This document shows positions 45,701 through 54,504 of a stretch of DNA of 64,000 bases, piece by piece. The position numbers were made by a program, and so were the translations under genes. The notes below the pieces were generated by a model. It had not been told where the DNA came from. It made no database searches and saw only the letters and a program-made list of their open reading frames with translations. Positions within the stretch are counted from its first letter, which is position 1; each line of letters begins with the position of its first letter. Where the stretch lies: positions 244,715 through 308,714 of the forward strand of contig JBGAKG010000008.1 in NCBI GenBank assembly GCA_044224495.1, in the 5' to 3' direction. This DNA is from JBGAKG01 sp044224495 (GTDB lineage: Bacteria > Myxococcota_A > Polyangia > Polyangiales > Polyangiaceae).

Positions 45701-48700
45701 CGCGGTAGTCGTCGGCGGCCTTCTCGACGTCGTCGAGGTGGCGCCGCCGCAGATCACCGAGCCGAACGAGGATCGTCGCCCGTGCGTCGCCGCTCGCGCC
45801 GGCGGCTGCGCGCTCGAGCAGCGCGGCCAGCTTGCTCCAGTGCGAGCCCTTCTCGTACAGGTCCGCGAGCGCGGACGTGCTGTCGTCGCTCGGGGCGAAG
45901 TCGCTCTCGATGCCCTCCCACGCCGCGATCGCGCCCGCGTCGTCGGCGAGCTCGTTGGCGAGGAGCCGCGCCGCGCGGACGCGGTCGGTCTGCTTCTCTT
46001 CTTCGGTCGGCAGGAGCCGCGCGCGGCGCTCGAGCGCTTCGTAGAGCGCGCGGTGGCGCCCGCTCGGCTCGAGCAGCGCGACGAGCCCGTTCAGCGCGAC
46101 GAGGTCCTTCGCGTCCTCGGAGAGGCGCGCTTCCCACGCCGCCACACCGCGATCGATCTCACCGAGCGCCGCCGCGAGGCGGGCGGCCTCGCCGAGCGCT
46201 GCGCTCCGTTCCTCGGGTCGGGTCTCGAGCTGGGCGATCCGCTCGAGCACGCCGAGGCGCTCGGCGTCGCGGCCGGCGCGCGCGAGCAGGCCTTCGAGCG
46301 GACGCGCTGCGCGGAGCAGCGTCTCCGCGCCTTCGCCGCGCGTGTCGAGATCGAACCCGAGCACCCGGAAGAAGAGGTCGATCGCCCGCGCCGGATCGGC
46401 GAGGCGCTCGGCGTGGACGGTGGCGGCCTCGAGCAGCAGCGCGACGCGGAGCTCGTCGCCCTCGCACTCGTCGGCGGCGGCGGCGAGCACCTCGGCCAGC
46501 CGATCGTGACGGCCGGTGCGCTCGGCGAGCGCGGCGAGCTTCTGGCGATGGGGCGCGGAGTCGGGCTCCAGCATCACGAGCGAGACGCCGTGCGCGAGCG
46601 CGGCGGGGTCGTTCCCGATCCGCTCGTAGAGCTCGACGATCTCGCGGTGACGACGGATGCGCTCCTTGGCGCTCTTCACGTCTTCGAGCTCGACCTCGAG
46701 CACGCGCGCGAGGTCGACGTCGCGTCCGAGCTGGGTGTAGCGCTCGCGGAGGAGGCCCGCGGCGCGCTGCCGTACGAGCACGCGCTTGCTCCGACCCTTG
46801 CCGGCCGGAGGCGGAACGGACGCGCGCGGAGGAACCGAAGCGCGCGGCGGCGGCGGAACGGACCCGCGCGGCGGAGGCGGCGGCGGGAGCGAGTCGTACG
46901 CCTGCGCGATCCGCTCGCTGAGCGGCGAGGAGGTCGGCGGGAGCGTCTTCTTGAGCTCCTCGGCCGCCGGAGCGGCGGCGAGGATCTGCTCGAGGAGCTT
47001 CTGCGTGCCTTCGCCTTCGTCGCCGTCGGCGATCATCGCTTCGACGACGAGGAGCGCCGAACCGGCGTCCGAGAGCTCGTCGAGCCAGAGGTGGGCGATG
47101 CGCGAGCGGAGCTCGGCGACCTGTTGGAACGTCTTCCCGCCGAGCTGCGCTTCGAGGAGCCCGACGAGCTCGCGGTGACGCCCGTGGCGCTCGTAGAGGC
47201 GCTCGAGCGACGCGATGAGCCGATCGTTCTTCGGCTTCCGCAGGAGCAGCGCCTCGAGGTAGCGCATCGCGCGATCCGCGTTCTTCGCGAAGTCCTTGGC
47301 GATCTGGGCGGCGTCGGCGAGGAGATCGACGCGGCGCGACTCGTCGAGATCGGTCGCGAGCACGCGGTCGTAGAGGACGAAGAGGTCGTCCCAACGCTCG
47401 GTGGCGTCGTAGAGCAGCTTCAGCCGATCGAACGCCCACCCGCCGGGGTCGACGCCGACGACGCGATCGAGGATGCGGATCACGCCCGTGCGCTCTTCGA
47501 ACCACTCCTCGTGGAACGCGACGGCGCGCTGACCGAGCTCCTCCGCTTCGGTGGGGGTTCCGACGCGCGCGACGACGCTCTGGTAGAGCTCCGCGAGCTC
47601 GGACGGTTGGTCCAGCTCGCGCGCGAGCTGCTCGGCGCGGTCCCAACGCTCCGGCGAGTCGGGGTACTCGTCCAACGCGCGCAGGATCGCCGCGTACTCT
47701 TCCTTCGCGCCGCGCTCCCGCGCCGCGTCGATCGCGCGACCGTGCCAGCCCTGGCGCCGCTCGGGCGAAGCGGCGCGGGCGCCGCGGAGGAGGGCATCGA
47801 GTGCGCGGGCCTGAGCCTCGGACTCGCCGGCCTTGGAGATCGTGTCCTCGAGCAACGCGGCTGCCGCGTCCCCGACGGTCGGATCCGCGACGAGGTCGGC
47901 GGTGAGCTTGAGGGCTTGCGCGTCGTCGGGGGCGTTGCCCAGGACGGCGGCCAGCTCGTCGAGCGCTTCGCGCGAGCGGCCACCTTGCGTGACGAGGATC
48001 GCCGCGACGTCGCCGCGGATGCGGCGCGCCCGCTCGGGGTCGGCGCTCGCGAGCTCGGAGCGGAGCGATGCGAGCGCACCGTCCACGTCGCCGCGCGCGA
48101 GCGTGATGCGCGCGATCTCGGTCGCCGCGCCGGTGGTCGGATCGACCGAGTTCGCTTCGCGGTAGAGCTCGAGCGCGCGGTCGGTGTCTTGGAAGCGCGT
48201 CTCGGCGGTGCGCGCCCAATCGAAGAGAACGGCGCCACGCTCGGCGCCGGCGGCGCGGCGCGAGCGCTCGCCGAAGAGCCACTCCCAGTCGTCGCGCGGG
48301 GCGCGCTCGGGGTGCGCTTGGAAGAGCATCCCCATCTGCGCGAGCGCGGTGGCGCGGATGGCCTCCGCGACGTGATCGTTCTCGGCCAGCGCGCGGAACG
48401 ACGAGGCGGCGTCGTCGACGGCCTGCGGCAGCTCCGCCAGCACGCTCGCGCGCGCGAGGAGGATCGGCGCGCGCGAGGAGACCTCGGCGATGGTCTCGAG
48501 CGCGCCGTCCACGGCGCGGAGGAACGCTTCGGTCTGGCCGGTGTCGCGCGCGAGGCGTGCGGCGAGCGCGAGCGCGCCCGGGTCCTCGGGCGTCTCGGCG
48601 AACGCGCGCATGGCCGCGTCGAACGCGCCGTCGCGATCGCCGCAGCGCTCCACGGCGCTGGAGAGGAGCAGGAGCGCGTCGCGTCGCTCCGCCGGGGTGG

Positions 48701-51700
48701 AGGCCGCTTCGACGCGCGAGGCGTAGAGCTCGGGCAGGAGCGCGGTCTCGCCGCCGTTCTCGGCGAGGGCGATGAGCTTCGTCGTCGCCTCGCGGTCGTA
48801 GGGCGAGATCTTGCGGATCCGCTCGTAGAGCCGCCGCGCGACCTTGATGTCGTCGACCTTCTCCGCGATCGCGGCTGCGCGATGGAACGCGGCGACCGCG
48901 CCGGCGATCTCGCTGCGCTCGACGAGCACCGCACCGAGGCGCGTGAGCCACATCGTACGCTCTTCGTCGTTCTCCGAAGCTTCGGCGCGGCGCGCCATCA
49001 CGTCGCCGAGGAGCGCACGGTCCTCGATCTGCTCTGCGATCTTCTCGACGAGATCGAGATCGCCTGCGGCGGCGAGCGCATCGTCGAGGAGCGCTCGCGC
49101 GTGGGCCGTCGCGCGATCACGGAGCCCGTGCGCTGCCGCGAGGTCCGCGATGCGGGCATGGAGCGCGCGCTCGTCCGCGCCGGGCGGCGTGCGCGTGAGG
49201 CGGTGCTCGAGGACGCGACACGCTTCGAGCCAAGCGGCGGACTCGACGTAGAGCGCGACGAGCGCCTCTGCGGCGTTGGCGTCGTCGGGGTCTTCTTCGA
49301 GCGCCTGGGCCAACGTCGCCTGCGCGCCTTGCGCGTCGCCGAGCTCGTTGCGCTGGAGCCGCGCGATCGCGGAGTGGAGCGAGCGGCGCTTGTCGGGGTT
49401 CGCCTCGACCGCGAGCGCGCTCTGGTAGAGGCGCAAGCGATCCGCCGGAGTCCCGGACTCGCGGAGGAGGAGCTCGACGCTCGCCATGAGGTCGGCGGAG
49501 CTCGGGGCGTACGCCAGGGCGCGCTGGTACGCGTCGAGCGCGGTGGCGCGATCACCCGCCGCCATCGCGGCGTCGCCCGCCGCGCGCGCGAGCGCGAGCA
49601 GCTCGGGTCGATCGATCGTGCGCTCGCCGAGCGCGGCCCGGTAGGCGCGCGCGCGCGCCAGCGCACCTTCTTCGCCCGGAGCGAGCGCCTCGATCGCGGC
49701 GACGAAGCGGTCCACCGGCGCACCTGCCTCCACGGCGTCGCCCAGGGCGTGCGCCGCGAGCTCGAAGGCGCGCGGCCGCTCCGACGGGAGTGCTTCCGCG
49801 GCGGAGAGCGCGGCGTCCGCCGCGGCGAGGCGAGCCGTTGCATCGGCGCTGCGCGTCGCGCGGACCACGAGCACGCGGAAGAGACCGCCGCGCGAGCCTT
49901 CGGCGCGCAGGACGGGGTCGAGGACGTCGGCGGCGGCCGTCGCGAGCTCGGCCGCGCTGCCATCGAGGTAGCGCTCGAGCATCTCGCGGCTCGTGCTCTC
50001 GCTTCGATCGAGCTCGAGCGCCGCCCGGAAGGCTTCGAGCGCGCGCGCGTGGTCGCCGAGGCGCTGCGCCCGGAGCGCGCCGAGGACTCCGAGCGTGCGC
50101 GCACGTTCGTCGCCCTCGCTCAGCTCGGCGTCCATCGTGAGCGCCCCGTCGAGCGCGGCGAAGTCGCCGAGCAGCTCGAGCAGTGGGACCCACCGCGCGA
50201 TCGACTCGCGCGTCGGCCCGAAGCGACCGATCAGATCGCGCCACGCGTTGGCGGCGGCCTCGGCGTTGCCGGAGGCCTCGGTGAGCGCCTCCGCGGCGCG
50301 ATGGAGGAGCGCGCGTTGCTCGGTCTCGTCCGTCGTCTCGTCGGCGCGTGCGCGCAGGATCTCGGCGAGCCCGATCGCGTCGCCGATGTCCCCGAGGAGC
50401 GGCTCGAGCGCTGCGAGCGCGCGGCCACGGGCGGGGGTGTCGAGGAGCGCCTTCCACGCACCGATCGCGCGCGCGGGATCGCCCAGCGGACCGGCGGCCA
50501 GAGCGGCGAGCCGTTCGGCGGCGGCGAGGCGGTGGTCCGCATCGGGCTCCGCCCGCGCCATCCGCTCGAGCATGTCGCCGAGCGAGGCCGTGTCTTCCTC
50601 TTCTTCGTAGATGCGCGCGAGCGCGCGCACGGCACCGAGCGTGGCCTCTTCCGTCGCACCGGGGACGCTCAGCGCGCTGGAGAACGCGGCGCGTGCGCGC
50701 CGGGCATCGCCGTTCGCGAGCAGGAGCTCTCCGCTCGCGGTGCTGAGACGCGCCCGTGCGTTCGGATCCTTGGCGAGCCCGAGGAGCCGCGTGAGCGTCT
50801 TCGCGCTCTGCTCGTGCTTGGCGAGCACGCGCGTGAGGTTGACGTAGCGCTCGACGAGCGCGCCGTCGGTCGGGTCGAGGCCGAGCGCTGCGTCGGCCGC
50901 CTCGTAGGCGCCGGCCGGGTCGTCGAGGTGCTCTTCCCGCAGCGCCGCGAGCGATCGGAGCACGAGCGCGCGCCGCGGTCCGCGGGCTTGCTCGAGCTCG
51001 AGCGCGAAGAAGCGCGCCGCATCGGCCCACGCCCCGGTCGCTTGTGCGGCGACGGCGAGCGCGCCCGCCGCGCGGGCGACCGTTGCGCGCGCCTCGAGGA
51101 GCTGGAAGGCGACCTCGCGCGCGCGTTGATCGTCGGGGTACTTCGCGAGGATCCACTCGACGTGCGCGATCGAGCGCTCGAGCTCGGAGGTCGCCGCGTA
51201 CGCGTCGATGACCTTCAGCCGCATCGCGTACTGGTCTTCGTCGCTGGGCGAGGGATCGGCCCCGAGCGACTGCTCGATGAGCTTGGCGAGATCGCGCGGC
51301 CGGTTGGCGCGGACGAGCGCCTCGGTGAGCCGCGCGCGGGCCTCGGCGTCCTTGGGATCGATCCGGACCAAGACGGTCAGCGCGTCGGCGACCTTCTCGG
51401 GGACGTCCGCGCGCTCGTACGCTTCCGCTGCGCGGCGATAGAGGTTCGTCTGCTCCGCGCGCGGTCGGTGTGCGGCGAGCTCCGCGTACATGTCGCCGAT
51501 CGCCTGGTAGTTGCCGTCGCGGGCGAGGAGCCCTTCGCGGCGGGCGAGGGAGCCGGCGTGGGTCGGAACCGCTTGGAGCGAACGGTCGAGGTAGGTCTGC
51601 GAGCCCGTCTCGTCACCGAACACGTCGCCGAAGAAGACAGCCGCTTGGAACATGAACTCGGCGACGACGCTCGCCTGGAGCGTACGGAGCCGGCGGTCGC

Positions 51701-51914
51701 CGCTGAGCGTTTCGAACGCGAACGCGAGCTCGGCCAGTCGGCCATCGCGTTGTGCCGCGGCGCCCAGCCGCTCCCAGGTTCCTTCCTCGAGTTGTCCTTT
51801 GCTCATCGCGAGCAGGAACGCGTCGAGGAGTTCAGCTTCGTTTTCGAGGCGGGTGTCCAACGCCGCGAGCGCTGCGGCGAGACCACCTGTCGCGCGGTTA
51901 CGAGGTTCGGTCAT
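39795..51914 (-). CDS. Giant TPR-repeat protein (4,039 residues)
   Basis: One uninterrupted frame of 4,039 codons starting at MTEPRNRATG. Nearly the whole length consists of helix-pair repeats of TPR type with recurrent motifs such as LYERI/LLE, DPARAI and LxxLLEARA-like segments. At about residues 1670-1710 a Pro-rich break (PPPPPPRGS then PPPPRASVPP) separates two solenoids of roughly 1,670 and 2,330 residues. No signal peptide, transmembrane helix or enzymatic domain was seen, so it is probably a cytoplasmic scaffold. Partners are unknown. glyQ lies 23 bases downstream, so both may be read from one transcript. Confidence 0.9.
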   Translation of the reverse strand: MTEPRNRATGGLAAALAALDTRLENEAELLDAFLLAMSKGQLEEGTWERLGAAAQRDGRLAELAFAFETLSGDRRLRTLQASVVAEFMFQAAVFFGDVFGDETGSQTYLDRSLQAVPTHAGSLARREGLLARDGNYQAIGDMYAELAAHRPRAEQTNLYRRAAEAYERADVPEKVADALTVLVRIDPKDAEARARLTEALVRANRPRDLAKLIEQSLGADPSPSDEDQYAMRLKVIDAYAATSELERSIAHVEWILAKYPDDQRAREVAFQLLEARATVARAAGALAVAAQATGAWADAARFFALELEQARGPRRALVLRSLAALREEHLDDPAGAYEAADAALGLDPTDGALVERYVNLTRVLAKHEQSAKTLTRLLGLAKDPNARARLSTASGELLLANGDARRARAAFSSALSVPGATEEATLGAVRALARIYEEEEDTASLGDMLERMARAEPDADHRLAAAERLAALAAGPLGDPARAIGAWKALLDTPARGRALAALEPLLGDIGDAIGLAEILRARADETTDETEQRALLHRAAEALTEASGNAEAAANAWRDLIGRFGPTRESIARWVPLLELLGDFAALDGALTMDAELSEGDERARTLGVLGALRAQRLGDHARALEAFRAALELDRSESTSREMLERYLDGSAAELATAAADVLDPVLRAEGSRGGLFRVLVVRATRSADATARLAAADAALSAAEALPSERPRAFELAAHALGDAVEAGAPVDRFVAAIEALAPGEEGALARARAYRAALGERTIDRPELLALARAAGDAAMAAGDRATALDAYQRALAYAPSSADLMASVELLLRESGTPADRLRLYQSALAVEANPDKRRSLHSAIARLQRNELGDAQGAQATLAQALEEDPDDANAAEALVALYVESAAWLEACRVLEHRLTRTPPGADERALHARIADLAAAHGLRDRATAHARALLDDALAAAGDLDLVEKIAEQIEDRALLGDVMARRAEASENDEERTMWLTRLGAVLVERSEIAGAVAAFHRAAAIAEKVDDIKVARRLYERIRKISPYDREATTKLIALAENGGETALLPELYASRVEAASTPAERRDALLLLSSAVERCGDRDGAFDAAMRAFAETPEDPGALALAARLARDTGQTEAFLRAVDGALETIAEVSSRAPILLARASVLAELPQAVDDAASSFRALAENDHVAEAIRATALAQMGMLFQAHPERAPRDDWEWLFGERSRRAAGAERGAVLFDWARTAETRFQDTDRALELYREANSVDPTTGAATEIARITLARGDVDGALASLRSELASADPERARRIRGDVAAILVTQGGRSREALDELAAVLGNAPDDAQALKLTADLVADPTVGDAAAALLEDTISKAGESEAQARALDALLRGARAASPERRQGWHGRAIDAARERGAKEEYAAILRALDEYPDSPERWDRAEQLARELDQPSELAELYQSVVARVGTPTEAEELGQRAVAFHEEWFEERTGVIRILDRVVGVDPGGWAFDRLKLLYDATERWDDLFVLYDRVLATDLDESRRVDLLADAAQIAKDFAKNADRAMRYLEALLLRKPKNDRLIASLERLYERHGRHRELVGLLEAQLGGKTFQQVAELRSRIAHLWLDELSDAGSALLVVEAMIADGDEGEGTQKLLEQILAAAPAAEELKKTLPPTSSPLSERIAQAYDSLPPPPPPRGSVPPPPRASVPPRASVPPPAGKGRSKRVLVRQRAAGLLRERYTQLGRDVDLARVLEVELEDVKSAKERIRRHREIVELYERIGNDPAALAHGVSLVMLEPDSAPHRQKLAALAERTGRHDRLAEVLAAAADECEGDELRVALLLEAATVHAERLADPARAIDLFFRVLGFDLDTRGEGAETLLRAARPLEGLLARAGRDAERLGVLERIAQLETRPEERSAALGEAARLAAALGEIDRGVAAWEARLSEDAKDLVALNGLVALLEPSGRHRALYEALERRARLLPTEEEKQTDRVRAARLLANELADDAGAIAAWEGIESDFAPSDDSTSALADLYEKGSHWSKLAALLERAAAGASGDARATILVRLGDLRRRHLDDVEKAADDYRAALEAASGHAGAIEGLTALLTDGRSAKSAMAILLADHRARDAWQAILALQPDRLRIADDTAARIAILLEAAKLEEERAGDSAAAFKSCSDAFVLSRGDEAIDENLARLAGLAGAHRAHADVLRSVLDTLEGAGENTPTIPRLQKGLANVLEVHLDDPRAALVLYLRVIEDLPTDEIASVAVVRVGARVQRWDACARAILDRAAAIDQVDELLLGTLEGSVAGNAGWDAATGALEAALAERSGLSAGVIRDLEARIATWHRDRRGDPDAAEAAYARSLSQDGTNAEILRALAQLQRRTRGRPLIESLLRLSQATGGDPELLREAADVAASVVVDRGLAKTILERLLKLASERWVGDGSSEEAPLTQGSPRHPSEYVEWALRELVRIHNEEGNAEKIVSLLSDTARLPFETPRARELRHEAAQIALERVGDQETALKLYAELEADDPDDAVAADRLATVLRNLDRRSDLLALRKRQIARASSAAVRLPLRLDAAAIEGSLDRIDAALALLRENLGEEPRHRDSVAMTIDVLEAAGKNPELVAFLAEQAHLAEAAADAEGAAAMFRRAAHLADERLGDVASALGYYQRVLPLAVQADDLDAIAKLHERQGDHASAAQFLEQLLHKFPDRRAAVILRLTDALVAADHEEDARRHLEAAVEAPDAPAEVPQRLADLYRRAELFAPLADLLTRQAAKAPTADGKRKGLEEAADLWLAKCQAPGRAAELLAEAAELAPDDRPLRLRLSQALTAAGRPDDARDLLRSMLDGFGGRRPKERAQVHFHLARLLLSLSERAPALAELEAATRIDPANPEILRMVAELARDDGQLDKAERSYRALLSVLRRDADGLTVARSEVLIELAEIAERQDEKDRAAEIVESAFEAATSSDGEAMRLEDALRAKKKNDLLLRALRGRLERAETNEKRALVLADMARAQEELGDDAGALDTRLEALEVAPASKPLREAALAGARKSGATARYVDRLLALGERLAGEGAPKDAAQLWSGAGSVIEEELGDGARAAEVLERAAAADPSNADVLRALDRSYARTLDPRQEGVLTRLIAALQEAPSKDAKAVADAEYRLAELRLKSGERAAGAALLKSAFEKQSDHERALRILEPAIEDAPLSAESAPLFHLYERIARTRGDAERLLRAITASAKAGTGTPELYREGVEEAKRAGKLDVADTILERAIGEEGDFGRWARLELATLRSEKDPAFAGKLRLEAAATMAPADARTLRLEVARATKESVPAIAREAYEAVLASEPSDLGVRGELLGLLRVHATTEELESALSNAAALHTPSPERSALRVEHAKLLAEKLGRASDAITELREVLEEDPLCEDAATVLVDLLEGSGDKGELVALLERRLEGARDRGDAAGVVTIALRLGRMLEADDAGKARSIYATGLDWDGKHPDLLRGALRVIPASEGVDRAELLERLLEQVKGEEGERLAFELSALRTEAWDEPGAERALELGLAAHPESTTLRDRLLAVYTERSDAKKLAQLHETTAATLVPRDAEAAFLEAAKHYGALGDTNGVVRAMRGAYGIPGASDTTQIAYFRALADADDVAACWDELSNLETHVGGTPLQAAWLLERARLALRTERYADAVDSGEAAYREDSRLAEHLSEILALAASGTTDEGLRRSWRVRLATLCDALGRTDDARTQLEAVLSADERDVEALRALADLEARADRPEAEADVLARLVEVAGDAEVAEIALRLADRATASGSPGYARAGLERALQLAPDDERVNEKLAEIYGALGDVRALAGLRLAEAERAHDPAKKVPFYIAAATLLLGEGGDAGAAVEALRRALEIRPNDLECTGLLADAYIGMSDLAAADELLRAVLEKHKGRRTKDLSHVYLRLARVARASGDRASDLAMLGTALDMDGQNGAVASELAWVARDQGNTEVETRALRTITMLRTQAPMSRGEAYERLGELAFEAGDNKRAVMLLKRAIDDDPNRQLARDLLARID

Positions 51915-51989
51915 GTCCCTGTCGCGCGCGGAACGACTACATGCGCGGACTGACGAGGGTATCAAGCTCCCGGCGGGACACCTACCGCA

Positions 51990-52004
51990 CTGACGTTCAG
52001 TCAG
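51990..52004. terminator. 5-bp stem inverted repeat at the 3' end of the STN-bactofilin gene
   Basis: CTGAC and GTCAG pair around 5 bases and span the gene's stop codon. A weak candidate terminator for the sigma-factor operon ahead of the giant TPR gene; no T-tract. Confidence 0.25.
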
Positions 52005-53287
52005 GTCGAGATGGTGCGATACGGGTCCCCGGACACGGGGGTCGCCCCGTCCTTGCCCTTCACCAGGCCCGCGGCGCGGCTCGCGACCACGGAACCGATG
52101 CCGAGGAAGATGACCGCGACCGTCACGAAGCCGCCGATCCAGGGGATCGCACCCAGGATCAGGTAGAGGGCGCAGCCGACGAGCAGGTGGACGTAAGGGC
52201 TGTCCGTCTTGTGGCCGAGCAGGGCCTTGCCGGCGGTGGCGAGGACGGCGCAGATGCCGGCGTACCCGGCGAACACGAAGATCGGGATCGCGAAGATGGC
52301 GACCGGGATGCCGATGACGCTCACCGCGAGCGCGGCGACGATCAACACGCCGCCGAGGAGCCCGACGATGCCGAGCGCGAACGTCCGCATCGGCTTGGCA
52401 GCGACCTCGGCGCGGAGGCGATCCATGCGCCCACCGGCGAGCGCGAACAGCACCGCGCCGAACACGAACAGCAGCGCGGAGCGGGTGAGCGCGTCGCCGA
52501 TCGCTTGGAGCACGCCGGGCCGCGACTCGTGGTCGCCGACGGTCATCGCCGAGCCGACCTTCGCGTTGTGCCCGCGGTGGAGCACGCCGCCGACGACGCC
52601 GACCTGACCGTCGATCTGGGCTTCGTCCTCGACGTCGAGCTCGCCGCCGACTGCGGTCGCGGAGCCGACGATGTGCGCGCCCTTCACGACCGTCATCTTG
52701 CCGCCGGTCACGACGGCGTTGCCGGTGACGGTGCCCTTCACGGTGAGGTCGCCGCCGACGACGCTGATGTCGTGGACGATCTCTTCCTTCTCGACCACCG
52801 CGTCGTCGCCGTTGACGACGCGATCAGCGCCGCGGACCGACGGGAGCGGCGGTGCGTCGGGCGGGGGAGTCGCGGCGACGACGGGGGCCGCCGCGGCGTC
52901 GACGTGCTCGTTCGCATCCGACTTGGGCGGCGGAACGGCCGCGTCGGCAGCGGTTCGGATCGAGACGAGCGCACCATCGCGCTTCGCGACCCAGTTGCCG
53001 CCGTCGAGGATGATGTCGAGGACCTTCGCGGGGCTCTCGTCCTTCACGTGGAGGTCGATCTTCTCGCCTTCGTCGTTCATGCGGAGGACGAGGTTCCACC
53101 CGGCGGCCTCGGCGAGCTTCGTCAGCGCTTCGCGCTGCGAGACGTGGTCGAGCGCGAGGCTCACCTTCTTGTCCTGCTCTTGGGCGGGCCACGTGCCGGC
53201 GTGCTCGACGTCGGCGAGGGCGGTCCCGGCGAGGCCGAGCGAGAGTGCGAGGGCGAGCGTAGTGGCGACGGAGATGCGACGGATCAT
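52001..53287 (-). CDS. STN-domain / bactofilin-like membrane protein
   Basis: 428 residues. After a Sec signal peptide (ending ALADVE) comes an STN-like domain (about 45-115: SLALDHVSQREALTKLAEA... with the ILDGGNWVAKRDGALVSI end), the short fold that TonB transducers and secretins use to pass signals. A Pro/Ala linker leads to a beta-helical bactofilin-like stretch (VVGGDLTVKGTVTGNAVV and related Gly/Val repeats) and then about four transmembrane helices. The start overlaps the anti-sigma gene stop (ATGA). Confidence 0.8.
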   Translation of the reverse strand: MIRRISVATTLALALSLGLAGTALADVEHAGTWPAQEQDKKVSLALDHVSQREALTKLAEAAGWNLVLRMNDEGEKIDLHVKDESPAKVLDIILDGGNWVAKRDGALVSIRTAADAAVPPPKSDANEHVDAAAAPVVAATPPPDAPPLPSVRGADRVVNGDDAVVEKEEIVHDISVVGGDLTVKGTVTGNAVVTGGKMTVVKGAHIVGSATAVGGELDVEDEAQIDGQVGVVGGVLHRGHNAKVGSAMTVGDHESRPGVLQAIGDALTRSALLFVFGAVLFALAGGRMDRLRAEVAAKPMRTFALGIVGLLGGVLIVAALAVSVIGIPVAIFAIPIFVFAGYAGICAVLATAGKALLGHKTDSPYVHLLVGCALYLILGAIPWIGGFVTVAVIFLGIGSVVASRAAGLVKGKDGATPVSGDPYRTIST

Positions 53288-53781
53288 GAGAGGGCTCCAC
53301 GACGGCGCGACGAGCGCGCGATGGCCGCGCCCGAGAGCGCGAGGAAGGCGAAGAGGACGAACGGAAGAGCAGAGGCGAACGGAGCAGCGGCGAGCGCACG
53401 CCCGATGGCCGTGGCGACGTTGGCGAGCTGCGGGAGCGTCTCCGGCAGCGCGGTCGCGAAGCTGACCGCGGCGACCGAGCGCGGGATGATCGACGGGGCG
53501 GCGCCGAGCCCGGCGACGACGAGCGCGGCGAGGACGAGCGCGACGGGGAAGCGCTGCGTGCGCGCGGTGCGTTCGGCGATCAACGGCGCCAGTGCGACCT
53601 GGACGGCGCCGCCGAGCTCGGCGAATTCGGCGAGGCGCATCGCGCACGCGGCGCAGGTCTCGGCGTGGGTGCAGGCGTCCTCGGCGACGATGCCGACCTG
53701 GCCGTCCGCGAGCGCGGCGAGCGCTGCGTCGGTCAGGTGATCGTCTTTCCAGAGGTCGCGCGGTTCGAGCGGTTTGGTCAT
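53284..53781 (-). CDS. Anti-sigma factor with zinc-finger (ZAS-type) motif
   Basis: 165 residues. The N-terminal half holds the H-x3-C-x2-C zinc motif (HAETCAAC), which in the family binds the sigma factor; two transmembrane helices follow (about 85-105 and 125-150). Overlaps the sigma-factor gene by ATGA and the STN gene by ATGA. It would hold the ECF sigma at the membrane until a signal releases it. Confidence 0.85.
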   Translation of the reverse strand: MTKPLEPRDLWKDDHLTDAALAALADGQVGIVAEDACTHAETCAACAMRLAEFAELGGAVQVALAPLIAERTARTQRFPVALVLAALVVAGLGAAPSIIPRSVAAVSFATALPETLPQLANVATAIGRALAAAPFASALPFVLFAFLALSGAAIARSSRRRGALS

Positions 53782-54356
53782 GACGTTTCCTCGGCGAGGG
53801 CCTCTGCGAGCGCGCGACGCGCGCGGAGGATCCAAGTGGCGACGGTCCCGACGGGGATCTTCATCTGCGCCGAGATTTCGGCGTAGCTCTTCCCGTCGGC
53901 GTGGAAGAGAAGGAGTGCTTGGCGCATGCCGCCGGGCAGCTCGGCGAGCGCGCCGTCGAGCCGCTTCCGATCCTGCGCGAGCGCGAGGCGATCGAAGGCG
54001 GACGGGGCGGAGTCGGGGACGCGATCGGCGAGGTCGCTCGCCGAGTCGTCGCTGCGGACGGTGGCGATGCGGGCGCGCGCGCGATGAACGTCCATCGCGA
54101 CGTGCTTGGCGATGCCGATCACCCAGGGGCGGAGAGGCTCGCCGTCGCGCAGGCGCGAGGAGCCCTCGAGCGCGCGCCGCATCGTCTCCGCGACGGCATC
54201 GTCCACGTCGGCGTGCGTCGGCGCAGCGCGCAGGGCGGCGGCCACCACCGCACGCACGACCGGTCGCAGGGCAGCGAGCTCGTCCGGGAGCTGCGCGCTA
54301 CGCGACGCGGGCGGAGCGGAAGGGGCGGTCGTGGGGAGAAGCAGGACTGCAAGCAT
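53778..54356 (-). CDS. ECF-type RNA polymerase sigma factor
   Basis: 192 residues, ECF length, with sigma-70 region 2 (about 45-95; RPWVIGIAKHVAMDVHRARAR) and region 4 (about 130-185; LPGGMRQALLLFHADGKSYAEISAQMKIPVGTVATWILRARRAL) and no regions 1 or 3. The start at 54356 is ATG; the preceding residues are not homologous-looking. With the coupled anti-sigma and STN-domain protein it forms a signal-responsive switch, and it is probably autoregulated from the 190-base region upstream. Confidence 0.93.
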   Translation of the reverse strand: MLAVLLLPTTAPSAPPASRSAQLPDELAALRPVVRAVVAAALRAAPTHADVDDAVAETMRRALEGSSRLRDGEPLRPWVIGIAKHVAMDVHRARARIATVRSDDSASDLADRVPDSAPSAFDRLALAQDRKRLDGALAELPGGMRQALLLFHADGKSYAEISAQMKIPVGTVATWILRARRALAEALAEETS

Positions 54357-54504
54357 CGGGCATGGGGGGTTCGGGGGACGAGGGAAGAAATTTCAGGAGG
54401 ATCGCAACCCATTGAGATCTGTGGAGAAAATCTTGCGGAGAGCGAGCACGAGCGATGAGGGCCGCCATTTTCGGTTGCTGGCCAGCGTTCCGGTTTGGAG
54501 GCGG

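Noticed and set aside
39948..51953. A 4,001-codon stop-free frame on the + strand opposite the giant TPR gene
   Set aside because: GC-rich third positions in the TPR gene suppress stops on the opposite strand. The translation is Arg/Glu/Val-rich without domains, while the minus-strand frame shows clear TPR repeats.
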